DNA from: Bacteroidales bacterium
Lineage (GTDB): Bacteria; Bacteroidota; Bacteroidia; Bacteroidales; UBA1715
Length of the DNA: 64,000 bases
Direction: 5' to 3'
NCBI GenBank assembly: GCA_017552705.1
Contig: JAFZOY010000045.1
Location: 1-64,000, forward strand
Below, piece after piece: positions 1-10,345 of the stretch. The position numbers were made by a program, and so were the translations under genes. Below the pieces are notes generated by a model. That model had not been told where the DNA came from and did not search any database. It saw only the letters and a program-made list of their open reading frames with translations. The stretch's first letter is position 1; the number at the start of each line of letters is the position of its first letter.

Positions 1-101
1 ATAGCTCCGGGGTACCACCTCTTCCCATACCGAACAGAGAAGTTAAGCCCGGAAGCGCCGATGGTACTGGGCCAAAACCGGGAGAGTAGGTGCCGCCCCT
101 T
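1..101 (+). rRNA. rrf: 5S ribosomal RNA, 5' end missing
   Basis: The first ~100 bases carry the conserved 5S core: a CCGAACAGAGAAGTTAAGC-like loop region, the GCCGATGGTACTG segment and the GGGAGAGTAGG segment near the 3' end. The first few bases of the gene lie outside the window. This is the tail of a ribosomal RNA operon whose 16S and 23S genes would be upstream. The 3' end is placed by similarity to other Bacteroidetes 5S genes and may be off by a few bases. Confidence 0.93.
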
Positions 102-110
102 TTTCAATGG

Positions 111-142
111 AGTCCGTCAGTGAACACTGGCGGACTTTTTTG
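111..142 (+). terminator. Rho-independent terminator of the rRNA operon
   Basis: A 10-bp stem (GTCCGTCAGT pairing with ACTGGCGGAC through one G-T wobble) with a 4-base loop is followed by a run of six T. It lies about ten bases after the 5S gene and ahead of the thrA promoter. Confidence 0.85.
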
Positions 143-222
143 TTTTTTGCCCAGTGGTTCTCAACATAATCGCAAAAAAGAAGAATTTATTGAAGTTATG
201 TATGCAAAAATTTTTCTTCATT

Positions 223-254
223 TTTGCGTAAATTCGGCAATTGTATTACTTTTG
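223..254 (+). promoter_or_regulatory. Bacteroidetes-type promoter of thrA
   Basis: TTTG at 223-226, 20 bases, then TACTTTTG at 247-254. This matches the Bacteroidetes sigma factor consensus (TTTG, 19-21 bases, TAnnTTTG). Transcription should start near 260, leaving almost no untranslated leader before the ATG at 266. No attenuator or riboswitch fits in the space. Confidence 0.7.
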
Positions 255-265
255 GAGACTTTTGA

Positions 266-2725
266 ATGACATCTATGAAGGTTTTAAAATTTGGTGGAAC
301 TTCGGTGCAGAACGCCGAGAACATTACGAAAACGATTGCGATTATTAAGGAAAATCTCGCAAAGGAACAGTTAGTTGTTGTGGTATCAGCCCTTGGCGGT
401 GTCACAAATATGTTGATTGAATGCTGCACAAAGGCAGAAAAAGGCACAACCGACTTCACCCAAACATTGACCGAAATCAAGAATCGTCATTTTGAAACGA
501 TAAGCAACTTGTTGTCAGGAAATTACAAAGACGACTGCGAGAAATACACCGATGCAGTTCTTTCCGAATTGCGCGACATTCTTACTGGTATTTCGCTTAT
601 CCGCGAACTTACGCCTCGCTCGTTGGACTTGGTTTCCAGCGTGGGCGAACGTCTTTCTGCCTACATCATCGCAAAAACTATCGCACAAGGCGGCATAAAC
701 TGCGAATTTCTTGATGCACGTACAGTAATCAAAACCGACAAGACGTTTGGTGCGGCAAAGGTCAATTTTGAAAAAACTGACAAACTCATTCAGAATAAAA
801 TCAATAATACTAACACATTGTTTGTGGCTACAGGGTTCATTGCCAGCACCGACGACAACGAGACTATCACGCTCGGTCGTGGCGGTTCCGACTACTCTGC
901 GGCAATTTTCGCACGTGCCATCAACGCTTCCATTTTGGAAATCTGGACCGATGTTGACGGTATGATGACCGCCGACCCACGTAAGGTGAAAAAAGCGTTC
1001 CCGCTTGAACAAGTAACCTACGCAGAAGCAATGGAACTTTCGCACTTCGGGGCAAAAGTTCTTGAACCACGTACTGTTATCCCAGCAATGTCAAAAAATA
1101 TTCCTGTGATTATAAAAAACACTTTCAACCCAACGGCAAAAGGAACGCTGATTTCGAAAGAGAACAAGAACTCTCAACTACGCGTTCAAGGTATTTCTTC
1201 CATCGACGAAGTTAGTCTGATTACCGTACAAGGTAGCGGTATGATTGGCGAAGCAGGTATTTCAATGCGTTTGTTCCGTGCCATTGCCACAGCGTCAATC
1301 AACGTGATTTTGATTACGCAATGTTCGTCGGAACATTCTATCACGTTTGCAGTGTTGCCTAACGAGGCTCAAAAGTCGAAAGACGCGTTGAACAAAGAAT
1401 TCGAGATGGAATTGAAGTCTGGATTGATTGATTCAATCAAGGTTGAAAATAATCTTTCGATTATTGCCGCTGTAGGTGAAAATATGAAAAACATCCCTGG
1501 TGTGGCAAGCAAGTTCTTCAACGCATTGAGTGTTAACGGAATCAATGTGGTTGCAATTGCTCAGGGAGCAAGCGAACTGAATATCTCGGTTGTTATTAAC
1601 GAAAAGGATAAAATCAAGGCACTCAATTCGTTACACGAATCATTCTTCTTGTCGAACACTACGACTTTGAATGTGTTCGTTGTGGGAACAGGAACAATCG
1701 GTGGCGAGTTAATCCGTCAGGTGAACGCACAACACGACACATTGATAAAACAAAATAAAATCGATGTTAAGATCGTAGGTATTTCCAATATTGACGGCTA
1801 TCTGATTGATACCGACGGTATTGACCTGAACAATTGGGAAGAATTGATAAAAACAAAAGGTTGCAAGCCTGATTTGGATGCATACGTTGAGAAAATCAAG
1901 GAACTCAACCTTCGTAACAGCGTATATGTTGACAACACGGCAAGTTACGCCGTTGCCGACAAATACGAGGAAATGTTGGAAAAACACATTTCGGTGGTTA
2001 CGCCAAACAAGGTTGCCAACGCAAGCGACTATAAACGCTATGCTAACATTCATGCTCTTGCGGCAAAAACAGGTGCTCGTTTCTATTACGAAACCAATGT
2101 GGGCGCAGGTTTGCCTGTCATCAGCACGTTGAAGGACTTAATCAAGAGTGGCGACGAAATCATCAAGATTGAGGCTATTCTTTCGGGTTCGTTGAACTTT
2201 ATTTTCAGCAACTGCTCGTCAACAAAAGATTTTGCTACAACGGTGAAAGAAGCCCGTCAGAAAGGATACACCGAGCCAGATCCGAAAATCGACCTTGGTG
2301 GCAAGGACGTAGCCCGCAAGATTTTGATTCTTTCACGCGAAATTGGTTGCACATTCAATTTGGAAGATGTTGACGTTGAAAACTGTCTTTCCGAAGAAAG
2401 CCAAAAAACAACGACAGTTGAGGAACTTTGGGACTCGCTCGAGAAGAACGACAACGAGAAATTTGCTAAATTATTCGCACAAGCCGAAAAAGAAGGCAAA
2501 CGTTTGAAATACATTGCGACATACGAAAATGGCAAGGCTCGCACCGAAATAAAGGCAATCGATGCTTCGCATCCATTCTACAACATTACGGGTAGCGACA
2601 ACATTATTTCGTTCACTACGGCACATTACCGCACACAACCGTTGATTGTGATTGGTCCGGGAGCAGGCGCTGCAGTGACGGCAGCAGGCGTATTTGCCGA
2701 CATTATCCGTATTGCGAATTTCTAA
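266..2725 (+). CDS. thrA: Bifunctional aspartokinase / homoserine dehydrogenase
   Basis: Fused enzyme for the first and third steps of the threonine/methionine branch from aspartate. The N-terminal aspartokinase domain shows KFGGTSV at residues 8-14 and the GRGGSDYSA loop. Two ACT regulatory domains follow at roughly residues 315-460 and normally bind threonine. The C-terminal homoserine dehydrogenase begins with the NAD(P)-binding GTGTIGG motif near residue 473. At 819 residues it has the usual length for the fusion. The ATG at 275 (MKVLKFGG) is an equally plausible start. hisS follows after 12 bases on the same strand. Feedback control is inferred from the ACT domains only. Confidence 0.97.
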   Translation: MTSMKVLKFGGTSVQNAENITKTIAIIKENLAKEQLVVVVSALGGVTNMLIECCTKAEKGTTDFTQTLTEIKNRHFETISNLLSGNYKDDCEKYTDAVLSELRDILTGISLIRELTPRSLDLVSSVGERLSAYIIAKTIAQGGINCEFLDARTVIKTDKTFGAAKVNFEKTDKLIQNKINNTNTLFVATGFIASTDDNETITLGRGGSDYSAAIFARAINASILEIWTDVDGMMTADPRKVKKAFPLEQVTYAEAMELSHFGAKVLEPRTVIPAMSKNIPVIIKNTFNPTAKGTLISKENKNSQLRVQGISSIDEVSLITVQGSGMIGEAGISMRLFRAIATASINVILITQCSSEHSITFAVLPNEAQKSKDALNKEFEMELKSGLIDSIKVENNLSIIAAVGENMKNIPGVASKFFNALSVNGINVVAIAQGASELNISVVINEKDKIKALNSLHESFFLSNTTTLNVFVVGTGTIGGELIRQVNAQHDTLIKQNKIDVKIVGISNIDGYLIDTDGIDLNNWEELIKTKGCKPDLDAYVEKIKELNLRNSVYVDNTASYAVADKYEEMLEKHISVVTPNKVANASDYKRYANIHALAAKTGARFYYETNVGAGLPVISTLKDLIKSGDEIIKIEAILSGSLNFIFSNCSSTKDFATTVKEARQKGYTEPDPKIDLGGKDVARKILILSREIGCTFNLEDVDVENCLSEESQKTTTVEELWDSLEKNDNEKFAKLFAQAEKEGKRLKYIATYENGKARTEIKAIDASHPFYNITGSDNIISFTTAHYRTQPLIVIGPGAGAAVTAAGVFADIIRIANF

Positions 2726-2737
2726 GCAGAGGAAACT

Positions 2738-4114
2738 ATGGCACAGCAACCGTCTATTCCAAAAGGAACGCGCGACTTCTCTCCATCGGAGATGATGAAA
2801 CGCAATTATATTTTCGACACAATCCGTTCGGTATATAAAACATACGGATATTTGCCTATTGAAACACCTGCAATGGAAACTATGCAGACTTTGATGGGAA
2901 AATACGGAGAAGAAGGTGACAGGTTGATATTCAAGATACTGAATTCCGGCGATTTTAAACAAAAGGTTGGAACTGACGAGTATGCAAACGCCACGCCGCT
3001 TGCATTGGCAAACGCTTTTTGTGAGAAAGCCCTTCGTTACGATTTGACGGTTCCTTTCGCTCGTTTTGTGGTAATGCACCGTAACGATATTCAATTGCCG
3101 TTCAAGCGTTATCAGATTCAGCCAGTATGGCGTGCTGATCGTCCACAAAAAGGTCGCTACCGTGAGTTCTACCAGTGCGATGCTGATATAGTGGGAAGCG
3201 ATTCGTTGCTCAACGAGGTGGAACTTGTGCAGATTATTGATACGGTGTTCACGAAGTTTGGCATCAATATCACCGTGAAAATCAATAATAGAAAAATTTT
3301 AACTGGTATCGCTGAAATTATTGGTGAACCTGAACGTATAGTTGACATTACGGTTGCGATTGACAAACTTGAGAAAATCGGCATCGAAAATGTGAACGCC
3401 GAATTATTGGAGAAAGGACTTTCCGCTGAAAAAATAAATGCTTTGCAGCCAATAATTATGTTGCAAGGTTCAACGGAAGAAAAGATAGCAAAACTAAAAG
3501 AAATCCTTGCTGCATCGGAAATCGGAATGAAAGGTATTGCCGAAATGGAATATATTTTCGGTATGCTGAATCACTGCGGTATCCGTGCCACACTGCAACT
3601 TGATCTTACACTTGCACGCGGACTCAACTACTATACAGGTGCTATTTTCGAGGTGAAAGCTAATGATGTCGAAATGGGAAGCATATGTGGCGGTGGTAGA
3701 TACGACAATCTGACAGGTATATTTGGAATGCCAGGCTTGTCGGGAGTGGGAATTTCCTTTGGCGCGGATAGAATTTATGATGTGCTCAATCAGTTAGGTG
3801 CATATCCGAACGACACTCGTGAGTCAACAAAAGTACTGTTCATCAATTTTGGTGATGCCGAGGTTGCTTATTGTATGCCTGTTGTGGCTAATCTCCGAGC
3901 AAACGGAATCGCTTGCGAACTTTATCCTGATTCGGCAAAAATGAAAAAGCAGATGCAATACGCAAACGAACGACATATCCCGTTTGTGGCGATTGCCGGC
4001 GGCGATGAAATCGCGCAGAACAAAATCATGCTGAAATGTATGGAAACAGGTGAGCAACAGTTGGTTGATGCCAATGGACTTGCTCAATGCGAGTTATTCA
4101 AAAACCATCTTTAA
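2738..4114 (+). CDS. hisS: Histidyl-tRNA synthetase
   Basis: Class II aminoacyl-tRNA synthetase that charges tRNA-His in the cytoplasm. The N-terminus [11 protein letters not shown] is characteristic. The class II core shows the [11 protein letters not shown] segment, and the histidine-specific motifs are [14 protein letters not shown] and CGGGRYDNL, followed by a C-terminal anticodon-binding domain. Its 458 residues are normal for Bacteroidetes HisS. It sits 12 bases after thrA and may be co-transcribed. Its last 21 bases overlap the 3' end of the convergent recO gene. Confidence 0.97.
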   Translation: MAQQPSIPKGTRDFSPSEMMKRNYIFDTIRSVYKTYGYLPIETPAMETMQTLMGKYGEEGDRLIFKILNSGDFKQKVGTDEYANATPLALANAFCEKALRYDLTVPFARFVVMHRNDIQLPFKRYQIQPVWRADRPQKGRYREFYQCDADIVGSDSLLNEVELVQIIDTVFTKFGINITVKINNRKILTGIAEIIGEPERIVDITVAIDKLEKIGIENVNAELLEKGLSAEKINALQPIIMLQGSTEEKIAKLKEILAASEIGMKGIAEMEYIFGMLNHCGIRATLQLDLTLARGLNYYTGAIFEVKANDVEMGSICGGGRYDNLTGIFGMPGLSGVGISFGADRIYDVLNQLGAYPNDTRESTKVLFINFGDAEVAYCMPVVANLRANGIACELYPDSAKMKKQMQYANERHIPFVAIAGGDEIAQNKIMLKCMETGEQQLVDANGLAQCELFKNHL

Positions 4115-4810
4115 TATTTCGAACGACTTGATATTCTGTGTCTTGCAGATGTGAATGTCGTAGTATTGCAGTAGAATGTGCAGGATTGTCTGTCGTTCGC
4201 TGTTCGTAAGTTCCACTGTATCGGTAAGTTGCGAGAGAGAAAGTATCTTTGTCAATAACAGACTTTGTTCCCTTGATAAGCAGTTTTCCTCAGTTTCGGG
4301 TTCCACAAATTGGGCGTGGATGGGCGAGAAAATCGGCATTGCCGCACTGAAATTGTTTTTTGGTTTCACCCCTAAAAACTCTGTCACGTGCAGAAGAAAC
4401 AAAAGATGAAGGTTTGCGTAATTTGTTGTGGCCTGTTCCAATTGTAGGACAAACGATTTGAAATAGGCGAAGAATTCGGGAAATTCCTCTTCCTCGGTGA
4501 AAATTCGGTTTACCATTTCGCCTATGAATAGTGCCATCGATGATTTAGTAAATGTGTTTGTGATGTTTTGCGGAGCCTCCACAAACGAAATCGACGAGAT
4601 TCTATGGATTTGCTTAGGATCTTTTTTTCGATAGGCTGTGATATGTACCAACGACAATGGTTGGAACAAAGCCATCTTTGAACGGTTTGTCCTGACGTTG
4701 TTCATTAAATATGTGCCGTTGCCGAATTGCTGCGTGTAAATGTGTGCAATAATGCTCGTTTCGGAGTATTTTATGGTATGGAGAATTATGGCATCGGTTT
4801 CAATAAGCAT
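4094..4810 (-). CDS. recO: DNA repair protein RecO
   Basis: Recombination mediator that works with RecR to load RecA at gaps. The N-terminal OB-fold starts [23 protein letters not shown] (residues 3-20), which is typical of Bacteroidetes RecO, and is followed by the helical C-terminal domain. Its 238 residues fit the family. The CxxC zinc motif found in many RecO proteins is not evident. It starts two bases after the stop of the RsmF-like gene and is probably translated from the same transcript. Confidence 0.9.
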   Translation of the reverse strand: MLIETDAIILHTIKYSETSIIAHIYTQQFGNGTYLMNNVRTNRSKMALFQPLSLVHITAYRKKDPKQIHRISSISFVEAPQNITNTFTKSSMALFIGEMVNRIFTEEEEFPEFFAYFKSFVLQLEQATTNYANLHLLFLLHVTEFLGVKPKNNFSAAMPIFSPIHAQFVEPETEENCLSREQSLLLTKILSLSQLTDTVELTNSERQTILHILLQYYDIHICKTQNIKSFEILKMVFE

Positions 4811-4812
4811 TG

Positions 4813-6192
4813 CTATTCAAAACAATTATTTTCGGAAAGGCGGGAATAATCCACGTTCATTTTGATTGCCCATTCCTGCGGATAGGGATTGTTCGCACGG
4901 TTACCAATGTTTTTTACAAAACCTATGGAGATATTGTTATATGTGAGGTTGAGCCACCCTTTTTCAGCGTTTGGCAGCGATAGCGGTTCTTTTTTGAAAT
5001 AACGGACTGCGGTTTCCAAATCAACGGAAACTCGTGGAAATGCCGAAGGATTATAACCTACGGAAAATGCAAGCCCGGGATGTGGATTGATTTTATTTCC
5101 CATTATCTCAATAAGTGGTGTTCCTGCGTGGAAGATTGTGCAATGCGAACTTATTTCGCATAATAATTGCTGGAATTCCTGAGGAAACGACCAAAGAAGT
5201 CCATTTTTGTCGTTGAAAATCAGTTGGTTGTTATCTTTCAGGAATGTGTTGTATGTTTGTAGATTTTTTGCAAACGAAAGAATGTTTCTTTTCGGTTGAC
5301 TCCTTTTTGAAGAATATATAGGCCCGTCAGATTTGTGAATAACCGATACCGAAAATCCTTCGCCTTTGGTCTTGTGGGGGAAGAAACGATAGGATATGGC
5401 GCCGTTCTTTTCCCGCTCTGTGATATTCCATTCTTGTTGTAGTGCTATTTTTTCGCACTTTGCATTGTTTTCTGCAATGAACCGCGACACCACATCTTCG
5501 TTTTCACGTTCGTTGAACGTGCAGGTGCTGTATATCAAAGTTCCTTCGGCGGCAAGACAATCCCAAATGTCGTAGAGGATGCGGAGCTGCCGCTTGCTGC
5601 ATAGGTCAACATTTTCGGGCGACCATTCCGAAACGGCATTGTCGTCTTTTCTGAACATTCCTTCGCCTGAACACGGGGTGTCAACTATCACAAGGTCGAA
5701 AAATCCTTTGAGAAAACCGAAATCTTTTGGGTCGTTGTTTGTTACAATACAATTTGAATGTCCCCATTTCAAAAGGTTTTCCGACAAAATCTGCGCACGG
5801 CTTTTGATTACCTCGTTTGCCACGAGAATACTGCCTTGCGGCAAAAGCGACAATGCCAACGTGGTTTTTCCGCCCGGCGCTGCACATACATCGAGTACGC
5901 GAAGTGGACGGGTTGCAATTGGCCGTATGATTTGTTCGAGAAACATCGACGATGCTTCCTGCACATAAAACGCTCCAGCATGGAATAACGGATTGAGCGT
6001 GAAAATCGGGCGTTTTTCTAAATAAAATCCCGAACTGCACCACGGTACTTTGGGTAAATTCAAATTGCTGATTTTCAGTGGATTGATACGAATGCTCGTC
6101 TGTCGTTCTGTTTGTAGGGCTGCAATAAGAGCATCAGCATCGGTTACCGACGCAATGGATTCCTTGAACGATTGAAGTAATGAATTTTCCAT
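4813..6192 (-). CDS. RsmF/NSUN-family RNA (cytosine-5) methyltransferase
   Basis: S-adenosylmethionine-dependent m5C methyltransferase acting on RNA, probably rRNA. Visible motifs are the SAM-binding DVCAAPGGKT, the catalytic DTPCSGEGMFRK and the second catalytic cysteine in YSTCTFN, so both active cysteines are present. The C-terminal ~150 residues resemble the PUA-like RNA-binding extension of RsmF (YebU). At 459 residues the protein is full length. The exact target base cannot be told from sequence. It heads a two-gene minus-strand operon with recO. Confidence 0.9.
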   Translation of the reverse strand: MENSLLQSFKESIASVTDADALIAALQTERQTSIRINPLKISNLNLPKVPWCSSGFYLEKRPIFTLNPLFHAGAFYVQEASSMFLEQIIRPIATRPLRVLDVCAAPGGKTTLALSLLPQGSILVANEVIKSRAQILSENLLKWGHSNCIVTNNDPKDFGFLKGFFDLVIVDTPCSGEGMFRKDDNAVSEWSPENVDLCSKRQLRILYDIWDCLAAEGTLIYSTCTFNERENEDVVSRFIAENNAKCEKIALQQEWNITEREKNGAISYRFFPHKTKGEGFSVSVIHKSDGPIYSSKRSQPKRNILSFAKNLQTYNTFLKDNNQLIFNDKNGLLWSFPQEFQQLLCEISSHCTIFHAGTPLIEIMGNKINPHPGLAFSVGYNPSAFPRVSVDLETAVRYFKKEPLSLPNAEKGWLNLTYNNISIGFVKNIGNRANNPYPQEWAIKMNVDYSRLSENNCFE

Positions 6193-6262
6193 AACTATTA
6201 TTGCAAAAATAGTAAATGCTCAATTTACAAAGTATAATTGAGTAGGAAAAAACAGAAACATA

Positions 6263-6294
6263 TTTCAAATCCAAATGTAAAAACCCTATATTTG
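6263..6294 (+). promoter_or_regulatory. Promoter of the VWA protein gene
   Basis: TTTC at 6263-6266, 20 bases, then TATATTTG at 6287-6294, close to the Bacteroidetes promoter consensus. It places the start codon at 6313 rather than at the upstream in-frame codon 6238. Confidence 0.6.
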
Positions 6295-6312
6295 TATGTA
6301 TATTTTGTTGAC

Positions 6313-7722
6313 ATGAAACGCGTTCGGGAATTTATAGTATTATTATGTGTATGCTTGATGATGGGCTTTGTGCCTTGTCGGGCGCAGCAGTTGGCCGATG
6401 TGCCTAATGTGATGCCCAAAACGCGGATTTTGTTCATTTTCGACGGCTCATATAGTATGTTGGCCGTGTGGGAACGGCACACAAAAATGGATGTGGCGAA
6501 AAGTATTTTGATTCCGTTTATTGATAGTGTTTCCAAACTTCCCAATGTGGAAATTGCGTTGCGAATCTATGGAAACCGCTCGCCGTTTCCTCCGCAGGAC
6601 TGCAAAGATTCGCATTTGGAAGTGCCGTTTGGAAAAAATAATGCGCCCGAAGTGCTGAACAAAATCTTGAATCTTAAGCCGAACGGCACCACCCCGATAG
6701 CGTATTCCATAGAACAAGCGGCAAAGGATTTTCCGCCAGACACAACCTGTCGAAATATCATTTTCCTTATTACCGATGGTGTGGAAGCTTGTGATGGCGA
6801 TCCATGCGCAATTTCACGGGAATTGCAGGCTAAGGGAGTGATTCTGAAACCGTTTATAATCGGTATTGGCAACGATGTTGATTTTAGGAAATTGTTCGAC
6901 TGTGCTGGACAGGTTTTCAGTGCGCGGAGCGAACTTGATTTTCAGCCGATACTGAATCAGGCTATGGAACGCGCACTAATGAGTACGCCATTGCAGGTGT
7001 ATTTGCTCGATGCTTACAAAAAGCCCCGTGAAACTGATGTTCCAATGACATTCTATGACAATACGAGTGGTTTTATCCATTATAATTTCGTGCATTCTGT
7101 AATAAAGCCCGGAGAACCAGATGTGTTGTTCCTCGATCCGCTTGTTTCTTATAAAATCAAGGTGCACACTATGCCGCCCGTGTATGCCGACAATATCAAT
7201 CTTGAACCGGGAAAGCATACAATTGTGAAAATCGATGCTCCGCAAGGCTATTTGGTTGTAGAACGGCCATACGGCTTCAATATGGCGAATTCGTTACCGA
7301 CGATTGTGCGACAAAAAGGCGACATGAACACGCTCAATGTTCAGCAGGCTGGCGAAAAAGTGAAATACATTACGGGGAAATATGATTTGGAGGTTTTGAC
7401 CACACCAAGAACGTATTTCTATGATGTTGAAATTAAGCCAGACGAAATAAAAACCGTAAAGATCCCCCAGCCAGGTCATGTGACATTTAACCGCCCACAG
7501 CTGGGTATAGGCGCGATTTATCTTGATAGAAACACCGATTTGGAGTTTGTTACCTATCTTAGTCCTGATTCCCGAAAATCGGATGTGTTTACTTTGCAGC
7601 CAGGGAAATACGTGGTGATTTGGCGCGATAAATTCGAAACCGATACTGAAAAATCTATCTCAAAGTCGTTTGAAATTACTTCTGGCGGCAATGTGTACGT
7701 GCAGATAACACCGAATAAATAA
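6313..7722 (+). CDS. Secreted von Willebrand factor A domain protein
   Basis: Exported protein of about 469 residues. The ATG at 6313 gives a clear signal peptide (residues 1-24, ending near CRAQ), and a promoter lies just upstream. The VWA domain covers about residues 38-220 and has a complete MIDAS metal site: DGSYS at 44-48, a threonine in NGTTPI and an aspartate in LITDGVE. The C-terminal half is beta-rich, with no family recognised. VWA domains bind proteins through a divalent metal. No partner is suggested by the neighbours, which are convergent or divergent housekeeping genes. A periplasmic or surface location is inferred. Confidence 0.8.
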   Translation: MKRVREFIVLLCVCLMMGFVPCRAQQLADVPNVMPKTRILFIFDGSYSMLAVWERHTKMDVAKSILIPFIDSVSKLPNVEIALRIYGNRSPFPPQDCKDSHLEVPFGKNNAPEVLNKILNLKPNGTTPIAYSIEQAAKDFPPDTTCRNIIFLITDGVEACDGDPCAISRELQAKGVILKPFIIGIGNDVDFRKLFDCAGQVFSARSELDFQPILNQAMERALMSTPLQVYLLDAYKKPRETDVPMTFYDNTSGFIHYNFVHSVIKPGEPDVLFLDPLVSYKIKVHTMPPVYADNINLEPGKHTIVKIDAPQGYLVVERPYGFNMANSLPTIVRQKGDMNTLNVQQAGEKVKYITGKYDLEVLTTPRTYFYDVEIKPDEIKTVKIPQPGHVTFNRPQLGIGAIYLDRNTDLEFVTYLSPDSRKSDVFTLQPGKYVVIWRDKFETDTEKSISKSFEITSGGNVYVQITPNK

Positions 7723-7754
7723 GTGGAGAATCCAATAAGTTTGTGAAAGAGTAA

Positions 7755-10244
7755 TTATTTCGTTTCAAATTCTTCCCAGAACACACTGTTTTCCCATTCT
7801 GATTTAATTGTGATGGTTTCGGTGCGGAAGTATTTCTTCTCGGGCTGTCGTTTGATTTCCAAACAGCCTGTATCCCATTTCTTGTTTTGGTTTTCGTCAA
7901 CAAAACAATGCAGTGTGTAATTGCCGGCTGGCACGTTTTCAAAACGAATACCATCGTTTCGATTTGTTCCTGTGTATGTTGTATTTGACTTTGGATCAGC
8001 TGATTGCAATATAAACACTAACTTGTCGGACGGATATCCTTGAGTATTTTTTACCAGCAAATTTCCTAATCCTTCTTTTTTCGGACATTGGAACGAGTAC
8101 GTTGTGGAATCGTTTGCATCGCCAAAAATGTCGGCAAATGTGGAATCAGGAATCGTAAGACTATATGAGGCGTTGGTTTGCCAATCGGCGGTGATTGCAA
8201 ATCTGCGTCCTTCCACGTTTACGATGGAATAGGGGATTTGTTTCACAAACAAGTTGTTTGCCGGCTCAGTTTGCAGGTCAGCAACCAATTCGCGCGAAGC
8301 TACACCAAATGTGTCGATGATTGCGCCCCGTTTCAACGATAGCACGTAAGATTGTGCGTTTTCGGTGGTGTGCGTTATTTCGAGTATGCGTGGCGAAACT
8401 TTGGAAATGCCTGTGATAACCGATGTTTCGGTGGAATCGTTGGCGTTGATGAGCGTGAACAAACTATCGGTAATCGACGAGATAGGGTTATTGCAATAAA
8501 TTCGTATTGGTTCATACGGTCTAAGCTTTGATTTTTGGTCGTCGGTTATATGCAGAATCAAACGTTTGTTCGATGTTGGCAGTTTGTACATTTTATGTAC
8601 GGGAACATCTTTTTTGTTGTTGAAATTCTTTTTGACGCGGGTACCGTCCTCATCGGGATATTCTACTGTAATTGCCTGATTTTTAAGACGAAGCGCGTCG
8701 CCTTCTGGTTTAATCCAAAAGAGAAGTGCATTGCTTCTTTCATCAAGTTCACAATAATACCAATCTTTTATATCGGGCAGTCCGTCAAGGGTTACGGTCA
8801 CATCATCGGGCTTGATTGGCTTACTGAAATAGAGCGCAAACCTGTCGTTAGCTTCCTTATATCTCAAGATAGTTTGTTCTGAATAAAAATTCTTCGGACG
8901 GAATTTGTTGTCGGTCAGAGGTTTTATTTCTTCGCACTGCATTTTGGTGGTGTCGCACGATTCATATAATCGAATGGCATTCAGCGTGTTGGTGGCAACT
9001 GGCCGTGAAAGAGTTATGAAAACCGTGTCGCCTGGAAATACTTTGTTATTTTTTTCTACCGAAGATTTCACAAGCAATCGTTCTGGCAAATCTTTTGACT
9101 GCTCTATCATAATAGTGTCGTTGATGATTTGCTGGTCGTCGGGATTTTTCTTGTAGCTAATCACCATTTTTGCCGTGTCGTTGTTTTGTAGCGTCGTGTC
9201 GAGAAACCAAATCATAAGGCTGTCGGAATCCACACGCTCTTCGGTAAAAGAACCGTTTGGAATAACGGTGATACTCGTCGGAAATTGATTTTTTGCCGCC
9301 AACGAAATGGCGTTCGCAAATTTCGAGACGCGTTTGGTTGTAAGAATTTCCTGATTCCAAACTTCATTTTCGAATATTTGTAGTTTTATGTTTTGGTCCG
9401 ACCAGCGGGTTTTCTCCTCCAAATCGAAAGAGTCTTTTACCGTTTCAAACCGCAGACTGTCGGCTCCGTTAACATTTTTAATATGAATCGTGTCGATGTG
9501 GGTGAACCAAACTGTGTCGATATATCGTTCGGCGGTTGGATTGAAAAGTGTGTCGAGAAAAGCGATTTTTTCCGACACTTGATTGAACGTGAAATCCTTG
9601 TCGGAATCCTCCAAAGCGTAGATTCTATATGGCTTTGCCTCGATGTTCGAAAATGCAAATTCACCTTTCTTGGTTATTTGTGTCACATATCGAGGTTTCT
9701 GTGTTTTGAATGCTGTGTCGCTGAGGTTGTCGTAGAGCAATACATACGCTTTTTCGGGGATTTTACCATCTGCGGCGTACGAAACCGAACCGGCAATTTT
9801 CATGCTATCGATGCCCACTCCGGTGGAAAATGCATAAATATATTGCTCGGTCATATTCTTTTCCGTCAAATCCTTAATTGCGTTGTTGAAATTAAAGCTG
9901 TAGGTCGTACCGGGTTGAAGATTTTGTTTCCGTAGGTCGATAATCAATTTCTTCTTTTTTACGGTAATGTCGGGACGTTCCTCCATAATCGGCGCAATCA
10001 TGCAATTGTCCTCAATATTTTCGAGGGCGATGTATTCGTTGAATTTCACCACAATTTTTTGCGGATTGCTGTTTTGTAGATTGTTTTTTGGCTTTTCGAA
10101 TACCACGTATGGAGCGATAGTGTCGATTGGACCGCCTGTGGGAGCCGATTCACGGGCACAGTTCATCAACGCAAAAGGGAATGGTATCGCAAAAAACAGC
10201 GGAACCAATAACCTAAAAATCCGAAATAATTTAGTCCTACTCAT
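7755..10244 (-). CDS. Lipoprotein with N-terminal Big_5 (Ig-like) domain
   Basis: Large outer-membrane-type lipoprotein of about 829 residues. After a hydrophobic segment comes a lipobox-like ALMNC and then the typical ARESAPTGGPIDTIAPYVV opening of the Bacteroidetes Big_5/SbsA-like Ig domain family. The rest is beta-rich with repeated NDS/DT-rich strands, and the C-terminus resembles a prealbumin-like fold (NVPAGNYTLHCFVDENQNKKWD, residues in part). An ATG at 10292 is possible, but a -7 element at 10254-10261 lies downstream of it, so 10244 is preferred. The molecular role is unknown. Family members are common, conserved single genes in Bacteroidetes. Confidence 0.8.
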   Translation of the reverse strand: MSRTKLFRIFRLLVPLFFAIPFPFALMNCARESAPTGGPIDTIAPYVVFEKPKNNLQNSNPQKIVVKFNEYIALENIEDNCMIAPIMEERPDITVKKKKLIIDLRKQNLQPGTTYSFNFNNAIKDLTEKNMTEQYIYAFSTGVGIDSMKIAGSVSYAADGKIPEKAYVLLYDNLSDTAFKTQKPRYVTQITKKGEFAFSNIEAKPYRIYALEDSDKDFTFNQVSEKIAFLDTLFNPTAERYIDTVWFTHIDTIHIKNVNGADSLRFETVKDSFDLEEKTRWSDQNIKLQIFENEVWNQEILTTKRVSKFANAISLAAKNQFPTSITVIPNGSFTEERVDSDSLMIWFLDTTLQNNDTAKMVISYKKNPDDQQIINDTIMIEQSKDLPERLLVKSSVEKNNKVFPGDTVFITLSRPVATNTLNAIRLYESCDTTKMQCEEIKPLTDNKFRPKNFYSEQTILRYKEANDRFALYFSKPIKPDDVTVTLDGLPDIKDWYYCELDERSNALLFWIKPEGDALRLKNQAITVEYPDEDGTRVKKNFNNKKDVPVHKMYKLPTSNKRLILHITDDQKSKLRPYEPIRIYCNNPISSITDSLFTLINANDSTETSVITGISKVSPRILEITHTTENAQSYVLSLKRGAIIDTFGVASRELVADLQTEPANNLFVKQIPYSIVNVEGRRFAITADWQTNASYSLTIPDSTFADIFGDANDSTTYSFQCPKKEGLGNLLVKNTQGYPSDKLVFILQSADPKSNTTYTGTNRNDGIRFENVPAGNYTLHCFVDENQNKKWDTGCLEIKRQPEKKYFRTETITIKSEWENSVFWEEFETK

Positions 10245-10253
10245 AAGCCGTGT

Positions 10254-10261
10254 CAAAAGTA
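10254..10261 (-). promoter_or_regulatory. -7 element for the Big_5 lipoprotein gene
   Basis: TACTTTTG on the minus strand, nine bases before the ATG at 10244. No good -33 box was seen. It supports the shorter start of this gene. Confidence 0.5.
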
Positions 10262-10320
10262 GCATTTTTAATTGAGAATTAGCGTTGTGCAAAGAATAAT
10301 TGTATTATGAATTTATTCTG

Positions 10321-10328
10321 TATTTTTG
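10321..10328 (+). promoter_or_regulatory. -7 element for the DUF2185 gene
   Basis: TATTTTTG on the plus strand, with TTG at 10300-10302 as a weak -33 box 18 bases upstream. It lies 17 bases before the ATG at 10346. Confidence 0.5.
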
Positions 10329-10345
10329 TGTATTAAATTTACGAT

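Noticed and set aside
2471..3148. 225-residue minus-strand frame across thrA and hisS
   Set aside because: It is the complement of two well-supported genes and has no recognisable domain.
4094..4114. Overlap of the hisS and recO ends
   Set aside because: Both proteins are full length. A 21-base convergent overlap is ordinary.
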